Notes: generated from the letters alone by a model not told the origin. Counted from the first letter of the stretch, positions 36,891 to 47,849 are shown. The stretch is DNA of 64,000 nt from Bettongia penicillata ogilbyi (GCA_023548195.1 JAJHZJ010000009.1:930001-994000), one strand, 5' to 3'. Translations and numbers: made by a program.

Positions 36891-37184
36891 GGCCAGAAAA
36901 CTAAGATTGGTATGTGGTTTGATATCCTCTTGAAGTATAAAATCCTTATTTTTCAGCAGCTGATAATCCCCTTCTCTTTTTAAGAGTCTTATATTTTCCC
37001 CAATCTTTAGTGCTAGCACTAGAGGTCAAAGGTAGGAAAAAGGTAAAAATCAAACCAGTCTATTTATTAACATTCTAGGAAAGAAAAAAAAGTTTAGTGG
37101 AAAAGGAAGTGGTTGAAACTATAGTTTTTGGTTATCTATGGTTTTTTATCATTTATATCACATTACTAACAACTGACTTGGCTC
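36890..37184. other. Intron block, AT-rich, unrecognised
   Basis: About 300 bp of AT-rich sequence with no repeat or exon recognised. Confidence 0.35.
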
Positions 37185-37377
37185 TAGAGGTGGGGTGCAG
37201 CCTCCAGGCTACATGTGGCCTTCCAAGTCCTTGGGTTTCACTTTTTGACAGAGTCCAAGTTTTATAGAACTAGTCTTTTTATTAGCGGTTCTGTGAAGTC
37301 TGGATTCAGTCAAAGGGCCATATTTGAGAACCAAGAGGGCCAGGTGTGGCCGTAAGGCTGTAGGTTCCCTACCCCTA
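37185..37377 (+). mobile_element. hAT-type MITE (GGGGTGGGGAACCTG termini)
   Basis: The left AGAGGTGGGGTGCAGCCTCC and right GGCTGTAGGTTCCCTACCCC ends are inverted (AGGGGTAGGGAACCTACAGCC on the other strand). The interior CTACATGTGGCCTTCC and AGGGCCATATTTGAG agree with a common non-autonomous hAT family. The ends are too worn to call a target duplication. Confidence 0.75.
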
Positions 37378-38159
37378 AGGATCTGACATGAATGCTAGTC
37401 AATGCATAACACAGAGATGTATGTAGTTTAAGACAATTCTACAGTTCTACCTCTGCTTTTAACAATATCAATTTTCATATGTATAGTGCTTTAGCATTAC
37501 CAAAAGCATAATCTTAAGGTAAACATTTAGCCATGAGATATTTTATAATCATGAATTTTAGATAAAAACTTGAAAAGAGCTTAATATGTAGTATAAAGCA
37601 GCTAGGCAGTTAGTTCATACGTACAGACCTAGAAGAAACTTTAGAAGCCATTTATAATCCCACCCTCCCATTTTATGAAGAAACTGAGGGCCGGGGAGGT
37701 TAACTGACTTGCCCAAGGTCACCCAGGTAGTAATTACCAAAGATATTATTTGAACCTATTTCCTATGAATTCAGTCATTATTTGTCCTTTGAATCCAGTG
37801 CTTTTTCTACCATTGCTCTCTGTCTCCCAGAAGATCTCTCAAACACTTTAAAGCATTCTCTGTTGCTACTGCTAAAATTCATGCAGTCTAAACCCTTCAT
37901 TTTACAGATCGGGAAAATGAAGCCCAAGAAATTAAATGACTTGCTTACCTTAACAGAGGTGATAAGAGCCAAAGCCTGGATCTGAATCCATGTTCTCCAA
38001 TTCCAAATCTCCTTCTACGACCCCATATTGTCTCCCATGTAAAAACTCAGCAACACCAAGAGAATCATAGGATTATAGGTTTAGGGCTGGAAGGGACTTT
38101 AAAGGTTAGAGTCCAATCCTCTCCATTTTACAAAAGAGCAAACTGAGGCATTTTCACGG
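37378..38159. other. Intron block with two or three MIR-related pieces
   Basis: 37620-37750 ('AAACTGAGGGCCGGGGAGG', 'TTGCCCAAGGTCACCCAGG'), 37890-37990 and 38060-38160 ('GGGCTGGAAGGGACTTTAAAG') are MIR-related, antisense. 37380-37620 is AT-rich and unrecognised. Confidence 0.6.
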
Positions 38160-38520
38160 AGTGTCACCTACGATTGGAATTCTCTCCCTCCTTGTCTATG
38201 CCTCTTGGCTTTCCTGGCTTCCTTCTTCAAAAACTCCTACCTTCGTAAGAAGCCTTTTCTGATCCCCTTTCAGGCTAGTGTCTTCTTCTCAGATTATTTT
38301 CATTTTATCCTGTATATAGCCTGTTTGTACATAGTCATTTGCAAACTGTCTTCTCCATTAGACTGTGAGCTCCTTTAGAAACTGTTTTTTTTTTTTTTTA
38401 ATGGGGGTGGTGGGCAATGGGAAGGAGTCCTACATATTTTTTGTTGTTTTTGGTATGCCCAGTACTTAACACAGTGATGGCAAAAGTACGTGTTTAATAA
38501 ATGCTTGTTGACCTGACTTA
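38160..38520 (+). repeat. L2-type LINE 3' end
   Basis: 'GATTGGAATTCTCTCCCTCC', 'AGAAGCCTTTTCTGATCCCC', 'CATTAGACTGTGAGCTCC' and 'GTTTAATAAATGCTTGTTGAC' are in L2 order. A T13 run has expanded near 38387. Confidence 0.88.
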
Positions 38521-39999
38521 GGCCTAAAGTGGTGGTGGCTCCTCCAGAAGTATTGGCACAGATTATCAGTCTTCAGTGGCTTAGGTCATGCCTCCAAAAG
38601 GAGTCAATAAGAATTGATCCGTGGATCTTGAAGGCTTACTCAGGAGAATCTCAGATAGCTACTAGCTAAATTACTGTAGGCATTTCCCCTCACCTGCACC
38701 CAAATAAGACCATCAGAGATGAAAAAGAAACCTTTCCAAGGAAGGTTAGAAGAGAAGGGGCAAGTCCTGCCTAGGTTAGGTGGCAATTCAATAATCATTA
38801 TTAAGGTCCTACTAGATGCTACACAGGCAATTTACATAAGAAATTTACATAAAAAACACAACCCCTTGAGAGCAGGGACTGTTTCGTTTTTGTCTTTGTA
38901 TGCCCTCTGCCTACCCACAGTAGGCACTTAATATATGCATACTGATTGAATATGTCAGAATACATACTTTTTCCTACCCCATATATGCTATGCTCAAATC
39001 TTCATTAAAAAGGTATTGCCTAAGAGCTATTCCTAGGCTTTTTATGAACCCCAAACCCCACAGAGCTTTTATTTTGAAGTATCACTGCACCTGTACTGTA
39101 GTGGGAGAGTCAGGAAGTACTGGAAGGAGATTGAAGTCAGTGACTTCTTCTGCTTTGAAGAATCTGGATCAGTTAGCCACTTACTGAAAGTACTGTTACA
39201 TTCAGAAAATCATAAACTTAACCAAGCTCATTTCCCTGAAAAATATATAAGAGGGCTTCTCCCAATGCAAGTTAACTAGTAATATTTTCCTGGGGTTTTT
39301 TTCCACTAAATTTTAGACCTTCAGGATATATGTATATGTAGTGAGAGTCTCATCACCTTTCCCCTATAAATACCATCTATTCCTTTCATCACTATAATAA
39401 CAAAACAAATAAGTGTGTCTATGTTTATAGAGTCAATCTCCAATTGTCTATGGTTCCCACCCCACCCTCCAAAACTTCCAACGATCTTAAGAATCCTGGG
39501 TCCCACAGCTTCTAAATATTCTGGGATTATAATCATTAGCCCGGATGAAATATAACTAGGTAACTAAGATTGCTACAAAACCATCCTATGATGTATTCTA
39601 TAGCCTAATAATAATGTTTTCTTTCATTATTGCAAAAGGGGACTCCTCTCCTTTGATGTCAGTAGGAGAACAGCATAGCCCTGGATTTATGTGTTCCCAA
39701 GAAAACTCATTCACTCACAATCAAAGGATCTGGCAACAGGTAGTTGCAACTCAGATATTTTAACCTGTAAGATGTTTGGCTAGTCAAGCCTCACAGAAGA
39801 GCCTTCCTTCCAAAAAGAATGCTGCCGTTTGAAAAGTGCCTCAAACTCAAGAGCAGTCAACACTAATTTTGCTCTGTGAAAATAAACAAGAGGAAGACCT
39901 ATGAATATAAGGATTTTGTCTGCTTTTAAAAAATATCCTATTTCCTTTTAGTTTAAGGGAAATATACATAACCTTAATCTCCTCCAAAGCAAAACGAGG
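38520..39999. other. Intron block, mostly unique
   Basis: An L2 tail piece ('GAGAGCAGGGACTGTTTCG', 'GTAGGCACTTAATATATGC') lies at 38865-38955. 38955-39999 shows no recognised repeat and grows less AT-rich toward the promoter-proximal region. Confidence 0.45.
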
Positions 40000-42640
40000 G
40001 GCGGAGGGAGGGAGGACTCCAGGACTTTCACTAAACGCTGACAGCCAGCGGAGGCGCTGTAATAACCTACTAGAAACAGAAAGAACGCGACCTACCTTCC
40101 CGGAGAGCCCAGCCCAGGAAGGCGTTTTCCCAACTCATCAATAATTCGTTCCCTCCCGTAGGAAGCGGCGGCTGCTGCTGCTGCGGGCATCAGAGATCAA
40201 AAGTCTTGTGCATTTAACGTCTTCCCCCACCCCCACCCCCCAAAAAAGAAAGAAAAAGATCGCATTTACCCCACCTTTGGTCAGTTCCAGGGAAATCATA
40301 ATGTCAGGTTTTGTTTTTTTTTTAAGGAAGCAATATCAATGTAAAAGTTAACTCCGGGGTTCAGGGTGAGAAAAATATAGGAGGAGAGCAAAATACCGGG
40401 GTAGGGAAAGGACCTCGGGAGGAAGGGAACCTGATTCGGTGTGGCCGTTTACACAGAAAATTCAATCTTTTCAATGTTACTACTCCAAAGAACATGGATA
40501 ACAACAACGTTCCATTTACAGACACAGGACATTCCATTTAAAGATACCGGGCGATTCCAAGGGAGCGGGAGACGTCCCTGCGGAGAAACCACGAAATATG
40601 GGCTCCTCATTCACCCTCTCCGGCCCCAAAAAAGACCAGGCAGAGGCGGCCAAGCTCTCGATCGGTCACTCTACTACCAGTCAGTTCGTTTGGAAACTAG
40701 TCCTGTGGTGCGCTTTCGGAGATGGCGCAAGACTTAGCATTCTACCTTTCTTTTCTCCCCTCCCCAGTGACAACAGCCACAGTGACAAAATGGCAGCTCT
40801 CTGCGCTGGCAGTCATGTTACACACACGCAGAGCGCAGTGAAAGCGCCCCTAGAGCCTTCGCTGCAATTCCGGAGCAACCTTCTCCCACCTCCCCCCAAT
40901 ACCGAGAAAGTACACCTCTCTTCCTAACCTCTTAGCGGGGGAGGAGCGGGGTGCTAGCCGTTGGAACCCTCGGGCTCCGCAGCCGCCCGGAGAAAGGATA
41001 TTGACTATTTTTCAAGGCTGGCAACATCTCGCTCCGCCACCCACCCTAAGACACATACGCACACCCTTGTCCCACATCTCCCGCCCCGAATATCGCCCAA
41101 ATCCTCATGGAGACAGTCGCCTTCATTTCAAACCCAGCATTTTTCTTTTGCAGCTCGATGGGGGAGGGGGGGGCGGGACGGGAGAAACCCAGGAAAAAAT
41201 GGCTGCTCGTCCTATTTCAGCTTCAACGCGGTGTTGCCAGCCCCCGGGACAAAGTTGAGAAAGGATTTGGAGGTGTGTACGGGGGGCTAGGGGAAGGGGA
41301 GGTTTGGGGGGGCGCTGGGGGCGCTCTCTCGAATCCTTTCGGAAAGAAAACAAAAATACACGCACCCAATTCTCTCCTCTCCTTCCCAACCCCCTTTGTC
41401 TCTTATTACCCTGTTTTCTTAGCAAACAACAAGCAAACTGCCCCCCTCCTCCCCCACTAATGCCCAACCACTCCCCGTTGGAGTGAAGCGGGGATCTGGG
41501 GAAAAAAGGATACGAAGGGTAGGGGGTGGGGGGAGGGAGGACGCGTGTGAAATATCGTTTAGTATGCGCGTCGTATTCCCCTCCCCCCTCAACATAAGAC
41601 ACGAAGACTTTGTGAAGTTTAAAGAGCGGGTTCCATTCGCTCCCCAATCTCTCTTCCATTTGGTTAAGCATGTTTTTAGAACCCACTCCTTGATCCACAT
41701 CATCGCCCTACGCTGTCCTCGGCCCCTCCCCCCCACCAGGGAACATAGCTCTAGGTCTTATCTGTGGCTGGGTGGGGGTCGTTAAAGTAGGTGGCCAGAC
41801 CAGTCTCCGTGTAGACTACACGCGGCACCCCCCCCCGCCCTAAACCTTAGAGCAGTTATCCAAAGATGTGATATAAAAACGTAACAAAATATTTATGGTA
41901 ATCCTCCCTTTCGATGAGCAGCCCCCCTCGTCCAACAAACCATAAAACACGCAAATAGAGTGTACACAACTGCGTTACGACAGTATGGGCACAAAACAAA
42001 TCTTGGATCCAAAAGTCAAACCGAGGTTTGGAGGAGAAATTACGGGAGGAGAAGTGGAGGAAGGGAGGAGAGGAGGGAGGAAATGGGTGGAAAGGTTCCA
42101 TCTTCCCCAAGGATTAGTCTTTACTGGGGCGGGCAGAGAGGGTGGTGGTGTTTGGGGTCCGCTTATAACGCTTTCAAAGTTGTCTACGCGCCCAGTCTAC
42201 GAAACCCATCGCCTCCCGGGTTTCAGCGATAACCTCGTCTCTTCCCGCCCTGCGCCCCTTCGAAAGGGAAATTGGGCGAGACTCCCTATAGCCCCGGTCC
42301 TTTATTTGGAAAGTATAAACAACCTCAATCCTCCCGAAGGAGGACAAATAAACTAAGTCGATACACCAAGAATTATCATGGTAATTAGTGCATACACTTC
42401 ACCTTCCCCTTTTCTTGGGTGTGTGTTTTGCAAGATGCTCTCTCCTTTCCCATCCATTTAAGTTTCTTCCGTCTGGGCTACCGCCGCTGCCCAATCAATA
42501 AAAGCCAAGGGAGGTAAGCTCCGATCCTAGAGATACAGGTTTTCTGGTGCTCGCATAAATCTGGACACAGCCAATACCCACCACCGCCACCAGCCATGGA
42601 CTGCTTGCGTCCTGACAAACTTTCTTGTTCTCGTTTATTC
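40000..42640. promoter_or_regulatory. GC-richer promoter-proximal part of ANP32A intron 1
   Basis: CpG-bearing clusters (about 40030-40210, 40550-41060 and 41220-42300) alternate with G-run and C-run tracts, and I recognise no SINE or LINE in 2.6 kb. Repeat exclusion next to a promoter is typical of regulatory DNA. ATGGC cores in YY1-like contexts occur at 40720 (AGATGGCGC), 40787 (AAAATGGCAGC) and 41198 (AAATGGCTGC). Whether it acts as enhancer or secondary promoter is inference. Confidence 0.45.
41281..41312 (+). other. G-quadruplex-type motif
   Basis: Four G-runs, GGGGGG, GGGG, GGGG and GGGGGGG, are separated by loops of 3, 2 and 6 bases, meeting the usual G3+N1-7 rule. The G-rich strand is the template strand for ANP32A. 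Confidence 0.7.
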
Positions 42641-43471
42641 AGCCAGGCGCCCAACAGCTGCCTGAGTGCTCACCGCGGAGGAAAAACACAGGGTGGAAGG
42701 TTTGTTTTAGGGGGGCAAAAAGCCCTTCACCTTTGTGGGGAGCAGGGTTTATAGGGGACTGGAGTGAGAAGGGGGACCCACTGCCTTTTACTAACTTGAA
42801 ATCGCTTTCAAGGTGGGGGGGGGGGCACGGGGATTTCAAACGTCTTCTCCCTTTAAAAAAATCCCCTTTTAATTTTTTTGGGGGGGTGGAGGAGAAGAAG
42901 AATCCTCAGCATCTGGAGGGAAGGTGAGATAGAGTGAGGGAGAAAGAGGAGAAAGAGGAAGGGAGACAGAGAAAGGGAGGGAGGGAGGGGGAGAGAGAGA
43001 AAGGGCGCGTTCACGAACACTACAAAGTTACAAATATGGCTCCCCCGTCTCTCGCCTGATCACTGCAAAGAAATGAAGACGCACTTTAAACTCGAACCAT
43101 TTCCAACTCCACCGCATCCTCTCTCCCCACACTCTCTTCCCTGGGGGGGTACTTAGCCCAAATATATCGGGAACTAAACCCGACTCGAGAAGCACAAAAC
43201 TTATTGTGTGCTGTGTGCATGGGAAGGGAGGGGGTACGGGTGGGGGGGATTTTCTCTCCCTTTCTTTCTTCTTTCTTTCTTTTCTTCTTTTTTCTGGGTG
43301 GGGGGTTAAATTCTGGAGGCAGCCCCTTCTCCCTCCCCCACCCCTCCTCCTTCATTTATCTTTCATCCAGACACCGACTCATCGGAGCAGCGGGCTCGTA
43401 ATGTGTTATTTTTTCCCTCATTCTCTCAGACCATAACGCGTGCGCCTTCTGGCCCCCCAATGGGGTGTGCA
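42641..43471. other. Intron 1 block near exon 1, purine tracts, no gene
   Basis: G-runs (42811, 42880, 43143, 43238 and 43300), a GA-rich tract at 42927-43005 and a pyrimidine tract at 43250-43290 dominate. Several short open frames are products of these tracts. ATATGGCTCC at 43034 is another YY1-like core. Confidence 0.5.
42927..43005 (+). repeat. Purine-rich (GA/GGGA) low-complexity tract
   Basis: Nearly 80 bases are A or G with few exceptions (AGAAAGAGG, GGGAGGGAGGG). It could form non-B structure. Confidence 0.85.
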
Positions 43472-43536
43472 CACACACAGACACACAGACACATACACAC
43501 ACACACAGACACACAGACACACACACACACACACAG
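43472..43536 (+). repeat. (CA)n microsatellite with CAGA interruptions
   Basis: ACACACACAGACACACAG units alternate, and the tract is 210 bp from exon 1. It lies in intron 1. Confidence 0.93.
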
Positions 43537-43745
43537 GTAGTCACACACCAAGGGCAGCGGCGGCAGCGGCAATAGCAGCCGGAACATGCATGGCCATTGC
43601 AACCCCCACAACCTTGCAATTCATTTTGCAGACAGGCTTCCCAGCCTACCCCACCCCCCGCGCCAAAAAATAAAAATAAAAAATAGACCACCGCTCCCCC
43701 CCAAAAAAGTGGAAATCCATCTAGCTATTTTTGGCGAATGCTCAC

Positions 43746-43799
43746 GTCGGAGGGCGTCCTGTTCCGCAGCTCTAAATGAATCCGTTTCTCCATTTCCAT
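43746..43799 (-). CDS. ANP32A: ANP32A exon 1, start codon and first 18 residues
   Basis: On the minus strand the coding part reads MEMEKRIHLELRNRTPSD and ends GAC|GTGAGC, a canonical donor. The next residue, Val19, opens exon 2, so the phase fits. The start is chosen at 43799-43797: context GAGATGG gives G at -3 and G at +4, and no upstream ATG lies in the 60 bases before it. Met3 offers a second in-frame start. Human ANP32A begins MEMGRRIHLELRNRTPSD as I recall, so only residues 4-5 differ (Glu-Lys for Gly-Arg). The exon is the N-terminal cap of the LRR domain. It sits inside the CpG island, as expected of a widely expressed gene. Confidence 0.96.
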
Positions 43800-44100
43800 C
43801 TCTCGCTCCCTCTTTGCAGAAGTCTCCCGCTTGGGCGGTATTCAATCAATAAACCCCGAACCCACGGCAGCGCGTTGTAGGACTTTGAAGGCTCAACCAG
43901 CTCCGCTCGGTTCTCGAGCCCCCAGCACCCGCGGCGCACACTAGCCTGATCGCCGCGGAGGCGGGCTCTGCGGGCCCTCGGCGGAGCGGCGGCGGCCTCG
44001 GCCAATCGCGGCGCAGGGCCGCGCGGCCCGGGCCAATGGGGGCGCCGGCGGCGGAGGCCAAGGCCAATGGGCGAGCGGCGGCGCGGCCGGGGGGGCGCTG
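43800..44100 (-). promoter_or_regulatory. ANP32A: ANP32A 5' UTR and TATA-less core promoter with three CCAAT boxes
   Basis: CCAAT boxes stand on the plus strand at 44002-44006, 44033-44037 and 44064-44068, spaced about 31 bp apart. Relative to ANP32A they are inverted ATTGG boxes, the usual NF-Y arrangement in divergent or housekeeping promoters. No TATA box is seen. The transcription start is probably between the first box and 43850; the exact site cannot be read from sequence. 43800-43860 is the likely 5' UTR. Confidence 0.75.
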
Positions 44101-44220
44101 CTCGGGTTGTGGTGCCGGAGACGGACCCCTTAGATTTCGGGGCGGCTGGAAAGAGCTGCGGCCGTTCGGCGGCAAAGTAGGGGGGAAAAAGGTGACGGTG
44201 CCTCGAGGTGCCGAACCGCC

Positions 44221-44269
44221 ATGACGAGCCGCCGCCGCCTCGGCCTTACTCCCGGGGGCGGGGCCGCAG
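44221..44269 (+). other. Candidate first coding exon of an unidentified divergent transcript
   Basis: An ATG in a good context (ACCGCCATGA, G at -3) opens MTSRRRLGLTPGGGAA and is followed after 49 bases by GCAG|GTGCGT, a plausible donor in phase 1. It starts about 420 bp from the ANP32A start codon, on the opposite strand and beyond the CCAAT cluster. I do not recognise the peptide. The open frame continues to 44976, but that part looks like CpG-island intron. It may be a coding exon, the start of a noncoding divergent RNA, or chance. Confidence 0.3.
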
Positions 44270-44679
44270 GTGCGTTCCGTCGGGGGCGGGAGGGCGGCTT
44301 CCGCGTCTGCGGGGAGGAGGGGGACGGAGAGCGGGTGGGGGGCCCACCTCGGCGGGCTCTGGGACGAGGCCCGCGGCCGGGGCGGGCGGGGCGGCGAGCG
44401 CCCCCCGGGGCTGCCCCCAGGCCCCGCGCCGCGCGTGGGAAGAAGGGTGGGCGAGCTCCGGAGGATCCGGAGCGGCGAGGGAGGACCGGGTATTCGGGGG
44501 AGGGGAAGGATGTTTGCGGTTTGTCCCACCGTCCATCCCTCCATCCTCCTCCCCCCGCTTCCTGCCCAGCCCCCCCGAAGGAATTCCGCTGCCCACCCAC
44601 CGCCTCCCCCCGCGTGCCGGCCCCGGCCCGGGCTCAGCCGTGCCCCGCACTGGGCCCCGCGTGTGCCGGAGCCCGGTGG

Positions 44680-45344
44680 TGTTCACCCTGCCCCTTCCCA
44701 GCCTTCCAAATAAATAGCCATTACCCTGTTGCTCCGGGTGTTCCACGGGTGCTGGAGAACTTCTGGCGTTGCTATCAGTGCCCTCTCCGGTCAGAACCCC
44801 AGGAGATGCCCCCCTCTCCTTCCCTCCCGTCCCCCCCGGTAAAAATATGGATGGATAAAGGAATGGGACCCGTGGAGGAGATAAATAATGCCACTCTTGC
44901 CTTCAAAAGGAGGAAGGAAAATAGAGTGAGAGGAGGAGGTTCTAATAAGTTTTCTTTAGATACCCCCCCGGCTTAGACACCCTCTGTCCTTTTAGTCTGA
45001 GGGAGAGTGAAAAGTATTGCAAACCAAGACTTGGTTCACAGCTTTTGATTTTTATCAGTGGCTCCTTATTTGATTAAATTGAGATAACAGAGAAGCTTGA
45101 ACTTGGAGAGCTTTCTTCAAAGTTTATTTATTCATTTGAGAGGGGAGACCTTGGAGACCTTCATTTTTACAAACACCCTGAATACTCGTTTACTTTCCTT
45201 AACTGTTTATCTGTGAAAGTGAGTAATAGTGGTCAGTTCAACAGCATTACATGGGACGTGTCTGTTCTTTCCTTTAGTTAAAGTTTAGAGGCATAGCATT
45301 TTTTGAGTGGGGAAGGGGCTTAAAGGTGATCTTTTCCAGCCCCC
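44680..45344. other. Block downstream of the CpG island, unique
   Basis: Composition falls from GC-rich to AT-rich across 44700-45000. No repeat or exon is recognised. Confidence 0.45.
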
Positions 45345-45590
45345 CCTGATTTTGCAGTGAGAAAACTGGTCCTGAGAGGTTGCAACGTTGCTGAAGGTCA
45401 AGCAGTAAATTAGTGGTAGAGCTTGAGACTAACCTGACTTTCCAGTTACAGGATTGTAGAATTTCAGGCGGGGTGGGACCTTCAAGATCATTTAGGCCAA
45501 CCCCATCATTTTACAAATAAGGAAACTGAGTCCTGGAGAGGTTAAGTGATTTGCCCAAGTGCAGGGCCCTTTGTACTGTGCCATACTTTG
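45345..45590 (-). repeat. Two tandem MIR-related repeats, antisense
   Basis: 45345-45440 ('TTTTGCAGTGAGAAAACTGG') and 45450-45590 ('GGGACCTTCAAGATCATTTAG', 'GAGTCCTGGAGAGGTTAAG') are successive copies of the family at 2725-2885. Confidence 0.75.
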
Positions 45591-47429
45591 TGTAGTGTAC
45601 CCATTTCCTCATCACCAGAAACATCAAAGATAGCTTTTCTGTCAGATCTAGATGCTGTATGTCTTTTGGGGGGAGGGTAATGGAGAGCAGACTTGATGTA
45701 TGTACAATAAATGTGAAACATTGTTTCATAATTTTCCAATACAGCTTCATTTTTTTTTACATGTAAGAAATTCTTTCCTTCAGTGGAAGAGGGAATCAAA
45801 AGGGACAGGAAATAAACAGTACACATTTATATAAACAAATAGAAAATGTACACTGGGGAGAGAACTCTAGTCACCATAGGATATTAAGCTGATGGATTAT
45901 GAATTTAGACCTCTCACTAGAAAATGGCACAAGGCATTATTAACAGAAGCATATTTACTTTAGTTAGTTCTCATTCTCTGATGAAATATTGAGTAATAAA
46001 TGAAACATAAAGGGTGAAATATTTAAATTTTGACTAGCAAGGAAATACAAAATAAAGAAAATAAGTGAAGATGTTAGTCTTCCAACTGTGCTTGTATATT
46101 TCAGAGCAGGTTAGCTTAACTTTTTTCCTGTCATTGGATAGTATGTGTTCATGGGAGAGACACCCATCTTTACAAACTGACTTCAGCCTTGTTAACCTTT
46201 GAACCAGGTATATTTATATAGTCAAATGATTTATAGCAATATTATTTTGTTGTATTCTCTCCATGTCTACATAGATAGTTTTTGAAAATTTCTGTAGTTG
46301 AAGAATCATCACCCTTCAACTAGCCTTCTGATGATGAGCTTCTTTGAATTTACAGGCTAAGTCCTTGTCCTTGCAAGATGGACAAACATGTCCATCCTCA
46401 GGCCTTTGCAGCTTGTTAGGATCTTCTAGCCCTCCTGCTCTGGTCTGACAACTTGAGTCACCACTAATCCCTTCACTTTAATAAGGAAATGAAAAATTGT
46501 CCTTTTTTCCCCCTCTTAATGTGCTGTGGGGTTTTGTATATTGTGTATTTTGTAGAAAAAACAAGGCCTTGAGAAAGCAATCTACCTAGTTTGCCCAGGA
46601 CTCAGTTGCTACTTAAGGATATAGTGCTTAAGAATGTATCAAAACAAACCTCAGAATAACTTACCCAAGAACACTTTGAATCAACGTAATATATGGCAAC
46701 TGTGTAGTGTAACAGCATAGAAATTACATGTTTTTAATAAAAGGATCTTTTGCTGTAAGTCCCAGGGGTCGATTAATGATTTTAAGACAGAAGCAATTAA
46801 ACAGTTTAAAATTGTTTCAGCAAAAACAAAACCTTAGCAGCTACTCATATTCGTTGTGTGTGTATTATCATACTGAGTGGAGCTAGTACTATAAATACAT
46901 AACTGTTTTGATAATAAATTCACATCCCCAAGTAACTAAATTTACTTCTGAATTGAAGAATATAATATAACCTGTGTTGCAGAAGAAGGAGAGTGTTCTT
47001 TTGCCACCAGAAGAGTCATTATTACCTGGCCAATCGGATTTTAAAACTCGATAGATGAGCCCCAGTTAGTTCCTCCAAGCAGAGAGAGATTGAATATTTT
47101 TTGTAAGCACTCAAAATAGTAGGAAAAAACAGTCACTTATATGTGAAACCAAACTGGAAATGTGAAAATAACCCTTCCTTGGGACAGTCAAATGGGAGAA
47201 CTAGAGAAGAGGGTTTATGAAAAGACCATGGTCTTAAATGAAATTCAGTTCTGTTTTGTAGAAGCATATTTGTTTTTTCCATTTTGATAGTAAATTTTAC
47301 ATAGGAGCTTAGAAAATCATTCTTTCACTTTTCTACTAGAAAAGCATCACACTACATTCGTACTTCAGAATAACCACTAAATATTGAAATAATCTGAAAC
47401 GTAGAATTTATAGTAAATGTAGTGTATTT
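45590..47429. other. AT-rich block, no repeat recognised
   Basis: 1.8 kb without a recognised SINE or LINE. Two overlapping minus frames (79 and 94 codons, 45511-45826) show no motif. Confidence 0.4.
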
Positions 47430-47640
47430 TTCATAGAACAATATGGTTTTCAAAAATGCTTTGCCTATATTAACTCACTGGAATTGCCCAACAACTCTCT
47501 GAAATAGGTATTTCAAGTATTATCCCCATTTTATAGATGAGAAAACTGAGAATAGAAAGTGTTTGTGACTTAACTAAGGTTTCACAGTTAAGTGACAGGG
47601 CCAGACTTAAACCCATCTCCAAACATCAAATTCAGTGTTC
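47430..47640 (-). repeat. MIR-family SINE, antisense
   Basis: 'CAAAAATGCTTTGCCTATAT', 'CAACTCTCTGAAATAGG' and 'CCCCATTTTATAGATGAG' give antisense MIR. Confidence 0.8.
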
Positions 47641-47849
47641 TTTCCAGTATATTACCCTTACCTCCCTCTCCCCCCACCAACTGCCCTTTGATCCCAGATC
47701 CTTCTAAAAGATATTTATATTTATCCTGTAAAGATTTTAAAAAGAAGACATTTTCTTACTCTGTCTTGGAGTTATTATAATTATTGGAAAATGCCTCATC
47801 TAGCTTGAATCTCTTACCTGTAATAATAATAATGTCTGATATTGCTATA

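Larger units (their letters stand above)
43730..44680. promoter_or_regulatory. ANP32A: CpG island over the ANP32A promoter
   Basis: Dense CpG, with GCGGCGGC and CCGCGGCC strings, covers exon 1 and about 900 bp upstream, against an otherwise CpG-poor window. Frames of 150-250 codons on both strands arise because stop codons are rare in such sequence, and they are not genes. It serves ANP32A (minus) and possibly a divergent plus-strand transcript. Confidence 0.92.

Noticed and set aside
41123..41698. 191-codon minus-strand frame in the GC-rich part of intron 1
   Set aside because: It is translated from G- and C-run tracts, has no domain and no splice framing, and overlaps frames on the other strand.
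43206..43436. Plus-strand frames near 43.2-43.4 kb as coding exons
   Set aside because: They are made by pyrimidine tracts (Phe/Leu/Ser/Pro chains) in intron 1 on the strand opposite the gene.
43846..44544. 232-codon minus-strand frame upstream of ANP32A exon 1
   Set aside because: It is Pro/Arg/Ala-rich without a domain, lies across the promoter and CCAAT boxes, and is best explained by base composition.
44221..44976. 251-codon plus-strand frame in the CpG island
   Set aside because: Stop codons are rare in such GC-rich DNA, and several overlapping frames of 147-251 codons occur here on both strands. Only the first 49 bases, with ATG context and a donor, are kept as a weak exon candidate.
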